Source: VAZQ01 sp963712565 (GTDB taxonomy: Bacteria; Pseudomonadota; Alphaproteobacteria; Rhizobiales; Xanthobacteraceae). Taken from it: a stretch of DNA of 64,000 bases. A program made the position numbers and the translations under genes. Of the stretch, positions 19,610 through 29,883 are shown piece by piece (the first letter of the stretch is position 1; the number at the start of each line of letters is the position of its first letter). The DNA lies in the NCBI GenBank assembly GCA_963712565.1, contig CAVQIP010000044.1, positions 70,021-134,020 on the forward strand, in the 5' to 3' direction. A model generated the notes under the pieces. The model made no database searches. It saw only the letters and a list, made by a program, of their open reading frames with translations, and had not been told where the DNA came from.

Positions 19610-20938
19610 CTATTGCAACGCTTCGCCGTGCTGGGTCACGTCGAGACCTTCGATCTCGTTCTGCTGGCTCACCCGCAGCGGCACCAGGAATTCGATCACC
19701 TTGAGCAGCACGTAGGTCAGCACGCCGGACCAGATCAGGACCGCGACGATGCCGTAGAGCTGGATCAGCACCTGTCGGGCATTGCCTTCCAGCAGTCCCG
19801 GCGATCCCCCCGGGCTGTCCGGGCTCGCCGACAGCGCCGCCACCGCGAACACGCCAGTGAGCAGGGTGCCGGTCGCGCCGCCGACCCCGTGCACGCCGAA
19901 GACGTCGAGCGAATCGTCGTACCCGATCCGCAGCTTCAGCCAGGTGCAGGCCCAGAAGCAAAAGGCGCCGGCGATCAGACCGATGACGACGCCGTGCCAC
20001 GGCAGCACGAAGCCCGATGCCGGCGTGATGGTGCCGAGACCGGCAACCGCGCCCGAGATCATGCCGAGCACCGACGGCTTGCCGCGCGTCCACCATTCCA
20101 GGAACATCCAGGTCAACGCGCCGGTCGAGGCGGCGAGATGGGTTGCGGTGATCGCGAAGGCGGCGCGCGCGTTGGCACCGAGCGCCGAGCCGCCGTTGAA
20201 GCCGAGCCAGCCGACCCAGAGCAGACCGGTGCCGATCACCGCCAGCGACAGGTCATAGGGCGCGAAATTGTCCGTGCCGTAGCCGTAGCGCTTGCCCAGC
20301 ACGTAAGCCGCGACCAGGCCGGCGACGCCGGCGTTGAGGTGGACGACGGTGCCGCCGGCGAAATCCAGAATGCCGGCCTTGGCGAGAAAGCCGCCGCCCC
20401 ACACCCAGTGCGCGATCGGCACATAAACGAAGATCAGCCAGCCGCCGGCGAACCACAGGAACGCCGAAAATCGCATGCGGTCCGCGACCGCGCCCGCGAC
20501 CAGCGCCACCGTGATGATTGCGAACGTCATCTGATAGAACATGAACAGCAGCTCGGGAATGGTCGGCGCGAATGCGCTGGTGGCGTCCATGCTGGTGCCG
20601 CGCAGGAACAGCCGCTCCAATGTTCCGAGCCAGGGTCCGTCGCCGACGAAGCTCAGGCTGTAGCCGACCGCAAACCACAACAGCGAGCACAGGGCGGTGC
20701 AGGCGAAACTCTGCGCCATGGTGGCGAGCACGTTCTTCTTGCGCACCATCCCGCAATAGAACAGCGCCAGGCCCGGAATCGTCATCATCAGCACCAGGGC
20801 GGTGGCCGAGATCATCCAGGCGGTGTCGCCGCCGTCGATCTTGCCCGCCGCTTCCTGCGCCAAGGCCGGCGAGGCCGCGAGGCCGAAACTCAGCGCAGCC
20901 GCGATGCCGCACGCAATATGGCCGTTCTCGCTTTTCAT
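19610..20938 (-). CDS. amtB: Ammonium transporter AmtB (upstream copy)
   Basis: A 442-residue ammonium channel with an intact frame. A signal peptide (AAALSFGLAASPALAQE) precedes GDTAWMISATALVLMMTIPGLALFYCGMVRKKN. Pore and twin-His segments are DFAGGTVVHLNAGVAGL and VFGVHGVGGATGTLLTGVFA. It follows its own glnK by 28 bases. Compared with the downstream copy it has a shorter loop before the third helix and a different C-terminal tail (GLDVTQHGEALQ versus GLDLALHGETVH), so the duplication is not recent. Confidence 0.95.
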   Translation of the reverse strand: MKSENGHIACGIAAALSFGLAASPALAQEAAGKIDGGDTAWMISATALVLMMTIPGLALFYCGMVRKKNVLATMAQSFACTALCSLLWFAVGYSLSFVGDGPWLGTLERLFLRGTSMDATSAFAPTIPELLFMFYQMTFAIITVALVAGAVADRMRFSAFLWFAGGWLIFVYVPIAHWVWGGGFLAKAGILDFAGGTVVHLNAGVAGLVAAYVLGKRYGYGTDNFAPYDLSLAVIGTGLLWVGWLGFNGGSALGANARAAFAITATHLAASTGALTWMFLEWWTRGKPSVLGMISGAVAGLGTITPASGFVLPWHGVVIGLIAGAFCFWACTWLKLRIGYDDSLDVFGVHGVGGATGTLLTGVFAVAALSASPDSPGGSPGLLEGNARQVLIQLYGIVAVLIWSGVLTYVLLKVIEFLVPLRVSQQNEIEGLDVTQHGEALQ

Positions 20939-20966
20939 GCTGTCCCCCCTTGGATGCTGCGGACGC

Positions 20967-21305
20967 TTACAGGGCGTCGACGTCGGTCTCGCCGGTTCTG
21001 ATGCGGACGGCTTGATCGATCGCGGTGACGAAGATCTTGCCGTCGCCGATCTGGCCGGTCTTGGCGGAGGCGATGATGGCGTCGATCACGGTTCCGACGC
21101 GGTCCGACGGCACCGCCACCTCGATGCGGATCTTGGGCAGGAAATTCACGGCGTATTCGGCGCCGCGATAGATCTCGGTGTGGCCCTTCTGCCGGCCGTA
21201 GCCCTTGACTTCGCTTGCGGTCATGCCGTGCACGCCGACGGCCACCAGCGCGTCGCGAACTTCCTCGAGCTTGAATGGCTTGATGATGGCAATGACCAAT
21301 TTCAT
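20967..21305 (-). CDS. glnK: PII nitrogen regulatory protein GlnK (upstream copy)
   Basis: A 112-residue PII protein with Y51 in EIYRGAEYAVNFLPK, KGYGRQKGHTE and TGQIGDGKIFV. The start is ATG 21305 (MKLVIAIIKPFKLEEV). It differs from the second copy at several positions in the B- and C-loops (VPSDRVGTVIDAI versus VATDQVDKTIETI), so the two may respond differently. It heads the four-gene row glnK-amtB-glnK-amtB. I could not find a sigma-54 element upstream of this copy. Confidence 0.95.
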   Translation of the reverse strand: MKLVIAIIKPFKLEEVRDALVAVGVHGMTASEVKGYGRQKGHTEIYRGAEYAVNFLPKIRIEVAVPSDRVGTVIDAIIASAKTGQIGDGKIFVTAIDQAVRIRTGETDVDAL

Positions 21306-21488
21306 GAATTCGTCCCCCCGTGAGCGCGCGTTGCGCACAATATCGGCGTCGTGGCGAAAAATTAAGCGATTAGTTTCGCCGCCGGGATGGGCAATCGATT
21401 TAAGCTGTGGGCAGATCAGGACAGCAGATCTGACCTATACGGCGGGAAGCGGGCACGGGCGGAAGCAGAGCGATCGGGCGGACGACGC

Positions 21489-22397
21489 TCATGGCTTGCG
21501 TTCGTCGTCCGGCGGCCGCGGCCGCGCCTCCTGCGGCCGGCGCTCGCGCAGCAACCCCTCCTGCGCCACCGAAGCGACCAGCGTTCCGTCGCGGGCGAAG
21601 ATGAGGCCGCGGGCAAAGCCGCGCGAGCCCGAGAGATTGGGGCTGTCGTGGGCGTACAGCAGCCAATCGTCGGCGCGAAACGGGCGGTGGAACCAGAGCG
21701 CGTGGTCGAGGCTCGCGGCCATCATGGTCTTCTCGAACACCGTGCGCCCGTGCGGGATCAACGCGGAGTCGAGCAGCAACATGTCGGAGGCGTAGGCGAG
21801 CACGCATTCGTGGATCGCGTGCTCGTCCGGCAGCCGGGCGGTGGCGCGAATCCAGACGTGGAAGCGGCCGTTGGCGATCTTCTTGCCGAGGTAGCGGTCG
21901 AGCTCGACCGGCCGCCATTCGATCGGCCGCTCGCGCTCGTAATAGCGCCGCACCGGATCCGGCATCAGCGGCAGCACGCGCGCCTTGATGTCGGCTTCGT
22001 TCGGCAATTGCTCCGGCGTCGGGACGTCCGGCATCTCGGCCTGGTGGCTCATGCCGGGCTCGTCGCGGTGGAACGACACCGCCATGGTGAAGATGGCCTC
22101 GCCGTGCTGGATCGCGACCACGCGCCGGGTGGTGAAGCTGTTTCCGTCGCGGATGCGGTCGACCTCGTAGACGATCGGCACCTTGGGGTCGCCGGCGAGG
22201 AGGAAATAGGCGTGCAGCGAATGCGGCGGCCGCCCCGCCACGTCGACGGTGCGGCAGGCCGCGACCAGCGCCTGGCCGATCACCTGGCCGCCGAACACGC
22301 GCTGCCAGCCCACTTGCGGGGAGCGGCCGCGGAACAGGTTCACCTCGAGTTGCTCGAGGTCGAGGATGGCGAGCAGATCCTGAACGGCGGACGACAT
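21489..22397 (-). CDS. tesB: Acyl-CoA thioesterase II (TesB)
   Basis: A 302-residue double-hotdog thioesterase that hydrolyses medium- to long-chain acyl-CoA. Typical blocks are LEVNLFRGRSPQVGWQRVFGG, VIGQALVAACRTV, LHAYFLLAGDPKVPI, SFTTRRVVAIQ, and the second hotdog SLDHALWFHRPFRADDWLLY with the active-site Asp. ATG 22397 is preferred over a TTG at 22403. It is divergent from the UbiH-type hydroxylase gene. An Arg/Pro-rich tail of about 15 residues ends the protein. Confidence 0.93.
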   Translation of the reverse strand: MSSAVQDLLAILDLEQLEVNLFRGRSPQVGWQRVFGGQVIGQALVAACRTVDVAGRPPHSLHAYFLLAGDPKVPIVYEVDRIRDGNSFTTRRVVAIQHGEAIFTMAVSFHRDEPGMSHQAEMPDVPTPEQLPNEADIKARVLPLMPDPVRRYYERERPIEWRPVELDRYLGKKIANGRFHVWIRATARLPDEHAIHECVLAYASDMLLLDSALIPHGRTVFEKTMMAASLDHALWFHRPFRADDWLLYAHDSPNLSGSRGFARGLIFARDGTLVASVAQEGLLRERRPQEARPRPPDDERKP

Positions 22398-22477
22398 TTG
22401 CAAGCCTCACGGTCGATGCCCATCATCGTCCGCGGAAGCGGGCCGTGACAATGCTATAGTCGCGGCAGGAGGCGGTC

Positions 22478-23764
22478 GTGGCATCATCGGCGCGCAACGC
22501 GCAGCGCATCGACGTGCTGATCGGCGGCGCCGGCTTTGCCGGTCTGGCGCTGGCGATCGCGCTGCGCCAGAGCCTCGGCCCGTCCTTCTCCGTCACCGTC
22601 GCCGATCCCGCGCTCGGACGCTCCGGCGTCGACGCGCGCGCCTCCGCGATCGTCGCCGCCGCGCGCCGCCTGTTCGAAACCATCGGCGTGTGGGAGAAGG
22701 TCGAGGCGCAGCCCATCCTCGACATGGTGGTGACCGACAGCCGGCTCGCCGACGCGGTGCGGCCGGCCTTCCTCACCTTCGACGGCGATGTCGAACCGGC
22801 AGAGCCGTTCGCGCACATGATCGAGAACGGGCCGCTGCTCGATGCCCTGGTGGCGAAGGCGAAGGAAGAGGGCGTGGTGCTGCGGCCCTCGGCGGTGGCG
22901 GATGTCTCGCCGTCGCCGCGCGCTTTCGGGGAGGGCGACGTGTCCCGGCGCAGTCCATCGCGCGGGATCGATGTGGAGCTCGCGGACGGCAGCGCGATTT
23001 CGGCGCGGCTGCTGGTCGCCGCCGACGGCGCCCATTCGGCGATCCGCGAACGCGCCGGCATCACCAGCCACGGCTGGACCTATGGCCAGTCCGCCATCGT
23101 CACGACCGTCGCGCACGAGCGCGATCATCACGGACGCGCCGAGGAGCATTTCCTCCCGGCCGGGCCGTTCGCGATCCTGCCGTTGCCGCGCGACGCCGCC
23201 GTGGGCCACCGCTCGTCGATCGTCTGGACCGAAGCGGCGAACGAGGCCGCGCGCATCGTCGCGCTGCCGGAGGAGGAGTTCCACGCCGAGCTCGAGCGGC
23301 GCTTCGGCCTGCGCCTCGGCGAGATCCGGGCGGTCGGGCCGCGGCGCGTGCACCCGCTCGGCCTTGCGGTCGCGCGCGCGTTCATCGCCGAGCGCATCGC
23401 GCTCGTGGGCGACGCCGCGCATGTGATCCATCCGATCGCCGGCCAGGGGCTCAACATGGGGCTCAAGGACGTCGCCGCGCTCGCCGAGGTGATCGTCGAT
23501 GCCGCCCGGCTCGGGCTCGATCCCGGCTCGCTCGCGGTGCTCGAGCGCTATCAGCGCTGGCGTCGCTTCGACACCATGGCGATGGGGGTCGCGACCGACG
23601 GCCTCAACCGGTTGTTCTCCAACCATTCCGACCTGCTGCGGCTGGCGCGCGACATCGGCCTCGGCCTGGTCGACCGGTTGCCGACGCTGAAGCACTTTTT
23701 CATCCGCGAGGCCGCCGGTCTCGTCGGCGAGGTGCCGAAGCTCTTGCGCGGCGAGGCGCTGTAG
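22478..23764 (+). CDS. FAD-dependent ubiquinone-biosynthesis hydroxylase (UbiH/UbiF/COQ6 family)
   Basis: A 428-residue flavin monooxygenase of ubiquinone synthesis. The FAD-binding GGAGFAGLALAIAL motif is near the N-terminus, and the second FAD motif is ALVGDAAHVIHPIAGQGLNMGLKD. It cannot be placed as UbiH, UbiF or UbiL from sequence alone. The start is GTG 22478, five bases after a strong AGGAGG. Residues about 143-163 (SPSPRAFGEGD to SRRSPSRG) look like an in-frame insert derived from a GC-rich repeat, inside a surface loop before the next strand (IDVELADG). Confidence 0.9.
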   Translation: MASSARNAQRIDVLIGGAGFAGLALAIALRQSLGPSFSVTVADPALGRSGVDARASAIVAAARRLFETIGVWEKVEAQPILDMVVTDSRLADAVRPAFLTFDGDVEPAEPFAHMIENGPLLDALVAKAKEEGVVLRPSAVADVSPSPRAFGEGDVSRRSPSRGIDVELADGSAISARLLVAADGAHSAIRERAGITSHGWTYGQSAIVTTVAHERDHHGRAEEHFLPAGPFAILPLPRDAAVGHRSSIVWTEAANEAARIVALPEEEFHAELERRFGLRLGEIRAVGPRRVHPLGLAVARAFIAERIALVGDAAHVIHPIAGQGLNMGLKDVAALAEVIVDAARLGLDPGSLAVLERYQRWRRFDTMAMGVATDGLNRLFSNHSDLLRLARDIGLGLVDRLPTLKHFFIREAAGLVGEVPKLLRGEAL

Positions 23765-23794
23765 CGGCGTGACGCCAAAAAGCGACGCACTGCC

Positions 23795-24419
23795 TCACAC
23801 GAACGGGATCGCCAGCACGTGCTCTCTGAACGCGGGGCGCTGCTCGATGCCGGTGAACCAGCGCTCGAGATGGTCGAGCCCCGGCCGCTCCGGCACCAGG
23901 CGGCGGAAGCGATAGGCCATCAGCGCCGACCGGGATGTCGCCCATCGACAGCGCGTCGCCGGCGACGAACGCGCTCTTGGCGAGCTGGCCGTCGAGAATC
24001 TTCATCGCCGCCATGGTCTTGATCTTGCCGGCTTCGATCGCGGTCGGATCGCGCTTGTCCGGCGGCGTGCGAATGAGGCCCCAGAACACCGGCGTGAGCG
24101 CGGGGGCCGCGACCGTGAGCTGCCAGTCCATCCAGCTGCTCGCCCGCGCGCGGGCGCGCAGGTCGGCGGGCTCGAGCGTGCCGACGCCGTATTTGGCCGC
24201 GAGGTAGCGCACGATCGAGTTCGATTCCCACAGCAGGAAGCCGTCCTCCTCGAGCGTCGGCACCAGGCCGTTCGGATTCATGGCGAGGTAGGCCGGCTCG
24301 TTGTTCTTGCCGAAGGTGCCGCCGACGTCGATGCGCTCATGCGGCAGGCCGAGCTCGCCGAGCGCCCACATCACCTTCTGCACGTTGACCGAGGTGTTTC
24401 GCCCCCAGATCTTGATCAT
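23795..24419 (-). CDS. Glutathione S-transferase family protein, one frame change
   Basis: About 207 residues. The N-terminal thioredoxin-like domain reads MIKIWGRNTSVNVQKVMWALGELGLPHE, NPNGLVPTLEEDGFLLWESNSIVRYLA; the C-terminal helical domain reads SWMDWQLTVAAPALTPVFWGL and FVAGDALSMGDIPV. The frame changes near 23925, after which the minus strand reads the usual C-terminus ending HVLAIPFV. Removing one base restores a normal-length GST. The substrate is unknown. It converges on the UbiH-type gene. Confidence 0.85.
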
Positions 24420-24437
24420 GGTCGTCGCCCTGCCTTC

Positions 24438-24524
24438 GTCATGGCCGGGCTTGTCCCGGGTCATCCATGTCTGCGCCTCGGCAGAAAACAAGACGTGGAC
24501 CCCCGGCACAAGGCCGGGGGTGAC
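24438..24524. repeat. Dispersed palindrome (GTCATGGCCGGGCTTGTCCCGGG type)
   Basis: Two hairpins, CCGGGCTTGTCCCGG and CCCCCGGCACAAGGCCGGGGG, bounded by GTCAT and GTGAC. It belongs to the same broad group as the short units at 11638 and 35169. It lies between the Trm112-like gene and the GST gene. Confidence 0.65.
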
Positions 24525-24551
24525 GAAAATGGATGGGAGCGTCAGGCTGGG

Positions 24552-24753
24552 TCAATCCAGGCGGCGCGCTTCCTCGGGCAGCATGATCGGGATGCCGGCG
24601 CGGATCGGATAGGCGAGCTTGGCGGAGCGCGAGATCAGCTCCTGCTTGTCGGCGTCGTATTCGAGCGGCCCTTTGGTCAGCGGACAGACCAGGATTTCCA
24701 ACAGCTTGGGATCGACGCTGCCGGCGTGGGCGTTCGGGGGGCGAGGTGGTCAT
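24552..24753 (-). CDS. Trm112-family protein, frame change in a six-base homopolymer
   Basis: A small protein of about 66 residues. After the ATG at 24753 (MTTSPP) the frame breaks in a run of six G at 24736-24741; with five G it reads NAHAGSVDPKLLEILVCPLT, KGPLEYDADKQELISRSAKL and AYPIRAGIPIMLPEEARRLD. This is the bacterial Trm112-like/YcaR family with a single zinc-ribbon half (CPL). Such proteins activate methyltransferases in eukaryotes; the bacterial role is not established. Too short and broken to stand out as an open frame, but the match is clear. Confidence 0.82.
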
Positions 24754-24882
24754 GATGCACTCCGGACTGCGGCGCGCTTATCGGCGACGGCCCGTTCCGG
24801 ATGCGAGCCCGGGCGGCAACCGCTTCGCTGCCGAAAACGCGTCGGCACGATAGCCGTCGCGAGCTATAGCACGCGGTCGCGC

Positions 24883-25155
24883 TTAGTGCCGCCGGAAATT
24901 GGGGCGGCGTGCCGGCGCCGCGGCCGCCGTGCGTTCCCCCTTGTGGCGGAAATTGATGCGACCGCGGGTGAGATCGTACGGCGTGACCTCGACGATGACC
25001 CGGTCGCCGACGCCGGTGCGGATGCGGAACTTGCGCATCTTGCCCGACATGTAGGCGAGCACCTGATGATCGTTGTCGAGGGTGACGCGGTAATTGCCGT
25101 CGGGCAGGACCTCGGTCACCGTGCCGTCGAATTCGAGCAGCTCTTCCTTGGCCAT
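24883..25155 (-). CDS. infA: Translation initiation factor IF-1
   Basis: IF-1 occupies the ribosomal A site during initiation. The 90-residue product has the S1-type OB fold: MAKEELLEFDGTVTEVLPDG, NYRVTLDNDHQVLAYMSGKM, RIRTGVGDRVIVEVTPYDL, RGRINFRHK. Enteric IF-1 is 72 residues; here a basic tail (GERTAAAAPARRPNFRRH) is added, which is common in Hyphomicrobiales. A DEAD-box helicase gene lies just upstream on the same strand with a 24-base gap. Confidence 0.97.
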   Translation of the reverse strand: MAKEELLEFDGTVTEVLPDGNYRVTLDNDHQVLAYMSGKMRKFRIRTGVGDRVIVEVTPYDLTRGRINFRHKGERTAAAAPARRPNFRRH

Positions 25156-25179
25156 GGGTTGTTCTCCAATCCTGTGGAA

Positions 25180-26590
<1,411 letters not shown>

Positions 26591-26891
26591 GTGGCGAAAC
26601 GGCGGGCGCCCTTGAATGCGCAAATCGGCTATTCGCCGGTTTGCGGTGGCGGCCGCGGGTCGCGGGAGAAATTGGACACCCCGCGTGGTCTGGGCTGTCG
26701 ATGAATTGGTGGTGGATGAGACGGGTCGAAAACCAAGACGTGGAATTCGTTCACGCGACCCGTAAACGGCCTTTATCGATTGGAGCCTTTATGGCTTCGA
26801 CGACAGGCCATCGATCTCAACAGGCGTCACTTAGCAACCTAATGTGGTGATTACAAGGCCTTATCGCAAGAAGACGACGAGCGGGCGCCGG
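26591..26891. other. Intergenic region with no supported gene
   Basis: About 300 bases between the helicase start and the LON-domain gene. It is visibly AT-richer at 26700-26860. A 49-residue frame at 26701-26850 on the plus strand (MNWWWMRRVENQDV...) has no recognisable domain, no good ribosome binding site and codon use unlike its neighbours. The helicase promoter must lie here; no motif is clear. Confidence 0.45.
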
Positions 26892-27566
26892 TCACTGCAG
26901 CGGCGTCTCGCCGCCCGATGTCTTCTTGGCGAGCTCGATCTCGGTGACCGCGACCAGGATCTCGGCCCGCGTCTTGAGATCGGGCGCTTCCAGGAGCGCC
27001 TGCTTCTCCGCCGTACCGTAGGGCGACATCATCGCCAGCGCGTTGACCAGCGCCTCGTTGGGCGCGTTCTCGATGCCGTCCCAATCGGCCTTGAGATCGT
27101 TGGCCTTGAGGAAATCCGCCAGCGCCCGCAGCAGGCTCTCGCGGTCGACCTCGTCCTCGCCCTTGCGCGCCGTGAAATCGTCGATGAAGGGCGCGTAAGT
27201 CACGCGGCATTGCCGATACGGCGTCGACGCGTCGAGTTCCTCCTCGATGCGAAAGCGGGCGACGCCGGTGAGCTGAAGCAGGTAGCGGCCGTCGCCGGTC
27301 TCGGCGATCTGGGTGATGCGGCCGACGCAGCCGACCTTGTAGAGATTGGGCTTGTTCTCGGATCCGGGATGCGCCGGGTCGGGCTGGATCATGCCGACCA
27401 GGCGGTGGCCGGAACGCAAGGCGTCGTCGATCATCGCGACGTAGCGCGGCTCGAAAATGTTGAGCGGCATTTGCCCGCGCGGCAACAGCAGCGCGCCCGG
27501 CAACGGAAACACCGGGATCACGGCGGCGAGGTCGCCGGGGTTCTGATAGACCGCATTCATCGGCAT
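26892..27566 (-). CDS. LON-type substrate-binding domain protein
   Basis: A 224-residue protein made of the Lon N-terminal (PF02190-type) domain without ATPase or protease: VIPVFPLPGALLLPRGQMPL, NIFEPRYVAMIDDAL, LYKVGCVGRITQIAETGDGRYLLQLTGVARFRI. The C-terminal helices (ESLLRALADFLKANDL) follow. Such stand-alone proteins are widespread and presumably bind unfolded protein; the exact role is unknown. It lies 94 bases downstream of the thioredoxin-domain gene on the same strand, matching a conserved pairing in alphaproteobacteria. Confidence 0.88.
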   Translation of the reverse strand: MPMNAVYQNPGDLAAVIPVFPLPGALLLPRGQMPLNIFEPRYVAMIDDALRSGHRLVGMIQPDPAHPGSENKPNLYKVGCVGRITQIAETGDGRYLLQLTGVARFRIEEELDASTPYRQCRVTYAPFIDDFTARKGEDEVDRESLLRALADFLKANDLKADWDGIENAPNEALVNALAMMSPYGTAEKQALLEAPDLKTRAEILVAVTEIELAKKTSGGETPLQ

Positions 27567-27659
27567 CGTCGCTCTCCCACCGCGGCAATGCTACGCAGCT
27601 ATAGCTTCGAGACGCCCGCTACGCGGGCCCCGCCAGCGCGAGGCCGATCAGGTAGCGTC

Positions 27660-28568
27660 TTACGCGAACAGCACCGACGACAGTCGCTTGCGCCCGTTGA
27701 CGGTGGCCTCGTCGGTCGGGCCCCAGGCCTCGAAGAATTGGACGAGCTGCTTGCGCGCGCCGTCGTCGTTCCATTTGCGGTCGCGCTTGACGATCTCGAG
27801 CAAGTTGTCGACCGCGTCCTGGCGGCGTCCCTTGCCGTTCAAGGCCACCGCGAGATCGAACCGCGCCTGATGATCAAGCGGATTGGCCGCAACCTTCTGC
27901 TCCAGGTCGGCAATGGGCCCGACCGATTTCGCCTGCTCCGCCACTTCGAGCGCCGCGCGGGCGGCGGCGACCGCGGGGTCGTTGTGCTTGGCTTCCGGCA
28001 CCAGCGCGAGCGTCTGCTTGGCCTGCTCCAGGGCCCCGGTCCGCACGTAGCTGCGCGCGAGCCCGGCGAGCGCGGCGACGTTGCCGCCGTCCTGCGCCAG
28101 CACCTGGGCGTAGCGCTCGGCGGCGCCGGCGGCATCGCCCTTGGCGAGCGCATCGTCTGCGCTCTGCAACAGATCCTTTTCCTCGCCGCCGATGCGGTCC
28201 TTGGTGACGCGCTCGATGAAGGCCATCACCTGGCTTTCCGGCAGCGCACCGAGGAAGCCGTCGATCGGCTGGCCGTTGACGAAGGCGAACACCGCCGGGA
28301 TCGACTGGATGCCGAGCTGCCCCGGGATCGAGGGGTGCTTGTCGATGTCCATCTTGACCAGCTTGACCTTGCCCTTGGCGGCGCGGACGACCTTTTCCAG
28401 CACCGGCCCGAGCTGCTTGCACGGTCCGCACCACTCGGCCCAGAAATCCACCAGCACCGGCTGGCGCTTGGATTCCTCGATCACGTCCTTGACGAAGGTC
28501 TGGGTGGTCGTGTCCTTGACCACGCTGGTCGCGGCCGCTCCGGCATCGCCGCCCTGCAACATCGTCAT
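27660..28568 (-). CDS. Thioredoxin-domain co-chaperone (CnoX/YbbN family)
   Basis: A 302-residue protein. The thioredoxin domain has a complete WCGPC active site (C47, C50 in DFWAEWCGPCKQL), SIPAVFAFVNGQPIDGFLG, then a TPR-like C-terminal half (LLQSADDALAKGDAAGAAERYAQVL, ALAGLARSYVRTG, NLLEIVKRDRKWNDDGARKQLVQFFEAWG). E. coli CnoX protects clients from oxidation and hands them to GroEL. The start is ATG 28568 (MTMLQGGDAG); an upstream frame to 28691 is low-complexity. The kept CXXC is unlike E. coli CnoX (SXXC). Confidence 0.9.
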   Translation of the reverse strand: MTMLQGGDAGAAATSVVKDTTTQTFVKDVIEESKRQPVLVDFWAEWCGPCKQLGPVLEKVVRAAKGKVKLVKMDIDKHPSIPGQLGIQSIPAVFAFVNGQPIDGFLGALPESQVMAFIERVTKDRIGGEEKDLLQSADDALAKGDAAGAAERYAQVLAQDGGNVAALAGLARSYVRTGALEQAKQTLALVPEAKHNDPAVAAARAALEVAEQAKSVGPIADLEQKVAANPLDHQARFDLAVALNGKGRRQDAVDNLLEIVKRDRKWNDDGARKQLVQFFEAWGPTDEATVNGRKRLSSVLFA

Positions 28569-28731
28569 CTCGTCCGTCCCTCGTCTGTCTGTCCCGCGTC
28601 CGCGCCCCGGCCCCGGCCGACATGGCCCCCTCTGAACCGGCGAGTTCGGCCCGCCCGGCACGAACCGTGCCGACGGCCGCGATATGCCCAATTAAATGGT
28701 GTCAGCGGGGGCGTTTGCAATCAGGAAAACC

Positions 28732-29238
28732 TCAGCGCTCCGCCTCGCTCATGGCGACGATCCGGGGCGGATGCCCGGTCGCTTCCAGGAACTGCAGCAG
28801 GTCCGCGCGCGCGATCGAGGTGGTCATGGTGTTGGTGAGCGGGTGAAAGTTGAGCGTGTCGTGCCGCATCATGGCGGCGTCGAGCACCACGCTCACCCGC
28901 CGCTCGCTGTCGTTCATCGCCGCGAACGGCGTGACCGCGCCGGGCTCGATCCCCAGCGTCGCGCGCATGAGCTCGGCGGAGCCGAAAGAGAAGCGGCCGG
29001 AGGCCGCCAGCAGCCGGTGCAGCGATTTGAGCTCGATCACCGCCTCCTCGAGGGCGGCGACCAGGAACAGGCCGCCCTTCTTGTCCTTGAGGAACAGGTT
29101 CTTGGTGTGGCCGCCGGGGATCGCGCCGCGCAACGCCCGTGATTGCTCGACGGTGAACAGCGCCGGATGCGTCACCGTCGCGTGCGCAATGCCGAGCCGG
29201 TCGAGAAAGGCGAAGAGGTCGGCGGGGGTGGCGGGCAT
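28732..29238 (-). CDS. Prolyl-tRNA editing protein, YbaK/ProX family
   Basis: A 168-residue trans-editing domain that removes wrongly attached amino acids (usually Ala) from tRNA-Pro. Signatures are HPALFTVEQSRALRGAIPGGHTKNLFLKDKKGGLFLV, FGSAELMRATLGIEPGAVTPFAAMND and VVLDAAMMRHDTLNFHPLTNTMTTSIARADLLQFLEATGH, matching the ProXp-ala/PrdX type. ATG 29238 gives the normal length. The dispersed palindrome at 29252 follows directly upstream of the start. Confidence 0.9.
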   Translation of the reverse strand: MPATPADLFAFLDRLGIAHATVTHPALFTVEQSRALRGAIPGGHTKNLFLKDKKGGLFLVAALEEAVIELKSLHRLLAASGRFSFGSAELMRATLGIEPGAVTPFAAMNDSERRVSVVLDAAMMRHDTLNFHPLTNTMTTSIARADLLQFLEATGHPPRIVAMSEAER

Positions 29239-29251
29239 CGGTTTCTCGGCT

Positions 29252-29333
29252 GTCGTTCCCGCGCAAGCGGGAACCTATATTCCAGAGACCTGCGGATGTG
29301 GCTCAATGGGTCCCCGCTTTCGCGGGGACGACA
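29252..29333. repeat. Dispersed palindrome (GTCGTTCCCGCGCAAGCGGGAAC type)
   Basis: Two hairpins, TTCCCGCGCAAGCGGGAA and GTCCCCGCTTTCGCGGGGAC, joined by CTATATTCCAGAG. It is a close relative of the units at 3055-3163 and 48349-48420. Confidence 0.75.
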
Positions 29334-29348
29334 ATACCGTGCGCGGGT

Positions 29349-29882
29349 TCAACCCCCCGGCGGCTTGATATCGAACCCCTGATTGATCGCCGCGAACATC
29401 TGGTAGAAGCCGGACAGCACCACGATCTCGACCAGTCCGCGCTTGCCCCATTGCGCGGCGGCCTGCGCCTGCAGTTCGTCGGGGACCACCTGCCACGCCA
29501 GGGTCTTCTGCAGGATCGCGTGCGCCAGCGCGTAGGGCCGCGGCAGCGCCGCGCTGCGCGCGGAACCGATGCAATCGATCACCTCCGCCGGCAGCCCGGC
29601 GGCGCGCGCGTGTTCGATGTGGTCGTGCCATTCGAAGCCGGCGCCGGTCGCGCGCGCGACGGTGAGCACGATGAACTGGTAGACGGGCCGCGGCAGCGCG
29701 CCCTCGAACTTGAGGAAGAAGCCCAGCTCCTCGACGCGGCGCGCGAGCTCGGGATGGTTGAGCAGCGCCAGGTAGGGGCCGCCGAAGCCTTCACCGTGCG
29801 CCTTGCGGCGGGCCGCCATCGTTTCGTACAGCGCCTGCGCGGCGGCCGGCAAGGTCGCGACCTTCATGTCGAGCACGGTCAT
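29349..29882 (-). CDS. Carboxymuconolactone-decarboxylase-family protein
   Basis: A 177-residue all-helical CMD/AhpD-fold protein. Blocks: HGEGFGGPYLALLNHPELARRVEELG, VYQFIVLTVARATGAGFEWHDHIEHARAAGLPAEVID, and a C-terminal helix (RGLVEIVVLSGFYQMFAAIN). It has no CXXC pair, so it is unlikely to be a peroxidase. ATG 29882 begins the conserved part; the in-frame stretch upstream to 29939 is a translated intergenic repeat. It lies 72 bases downstream of the ThDP-enzyme gene and may share its transcript. Confidence 0.85.
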   Translation of the reverse strand: MTVLDMKVATLPAAAQALYETMAARRKAHGEGFGGPYLALLNHPELARRVEELGFFLKFEGALPRPVYQFIVLTVARATGAGFEWHDHIEHARAAGLPAEVIDCIGSARSAALPRPYALAHAILQKTLAWQVVPDELQAQAAAQWGKRGLVEIVVLSGFYQMFAAINQGFDIKPPGG

Positions 29883-29883
29883 G

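Noticed and set aside
26701..26850. A 49-codon frame starting MNWWWMRRV
   Set aside because: No ribosome binding site, no homology I recognise, AT-rich codons and no conserved context.
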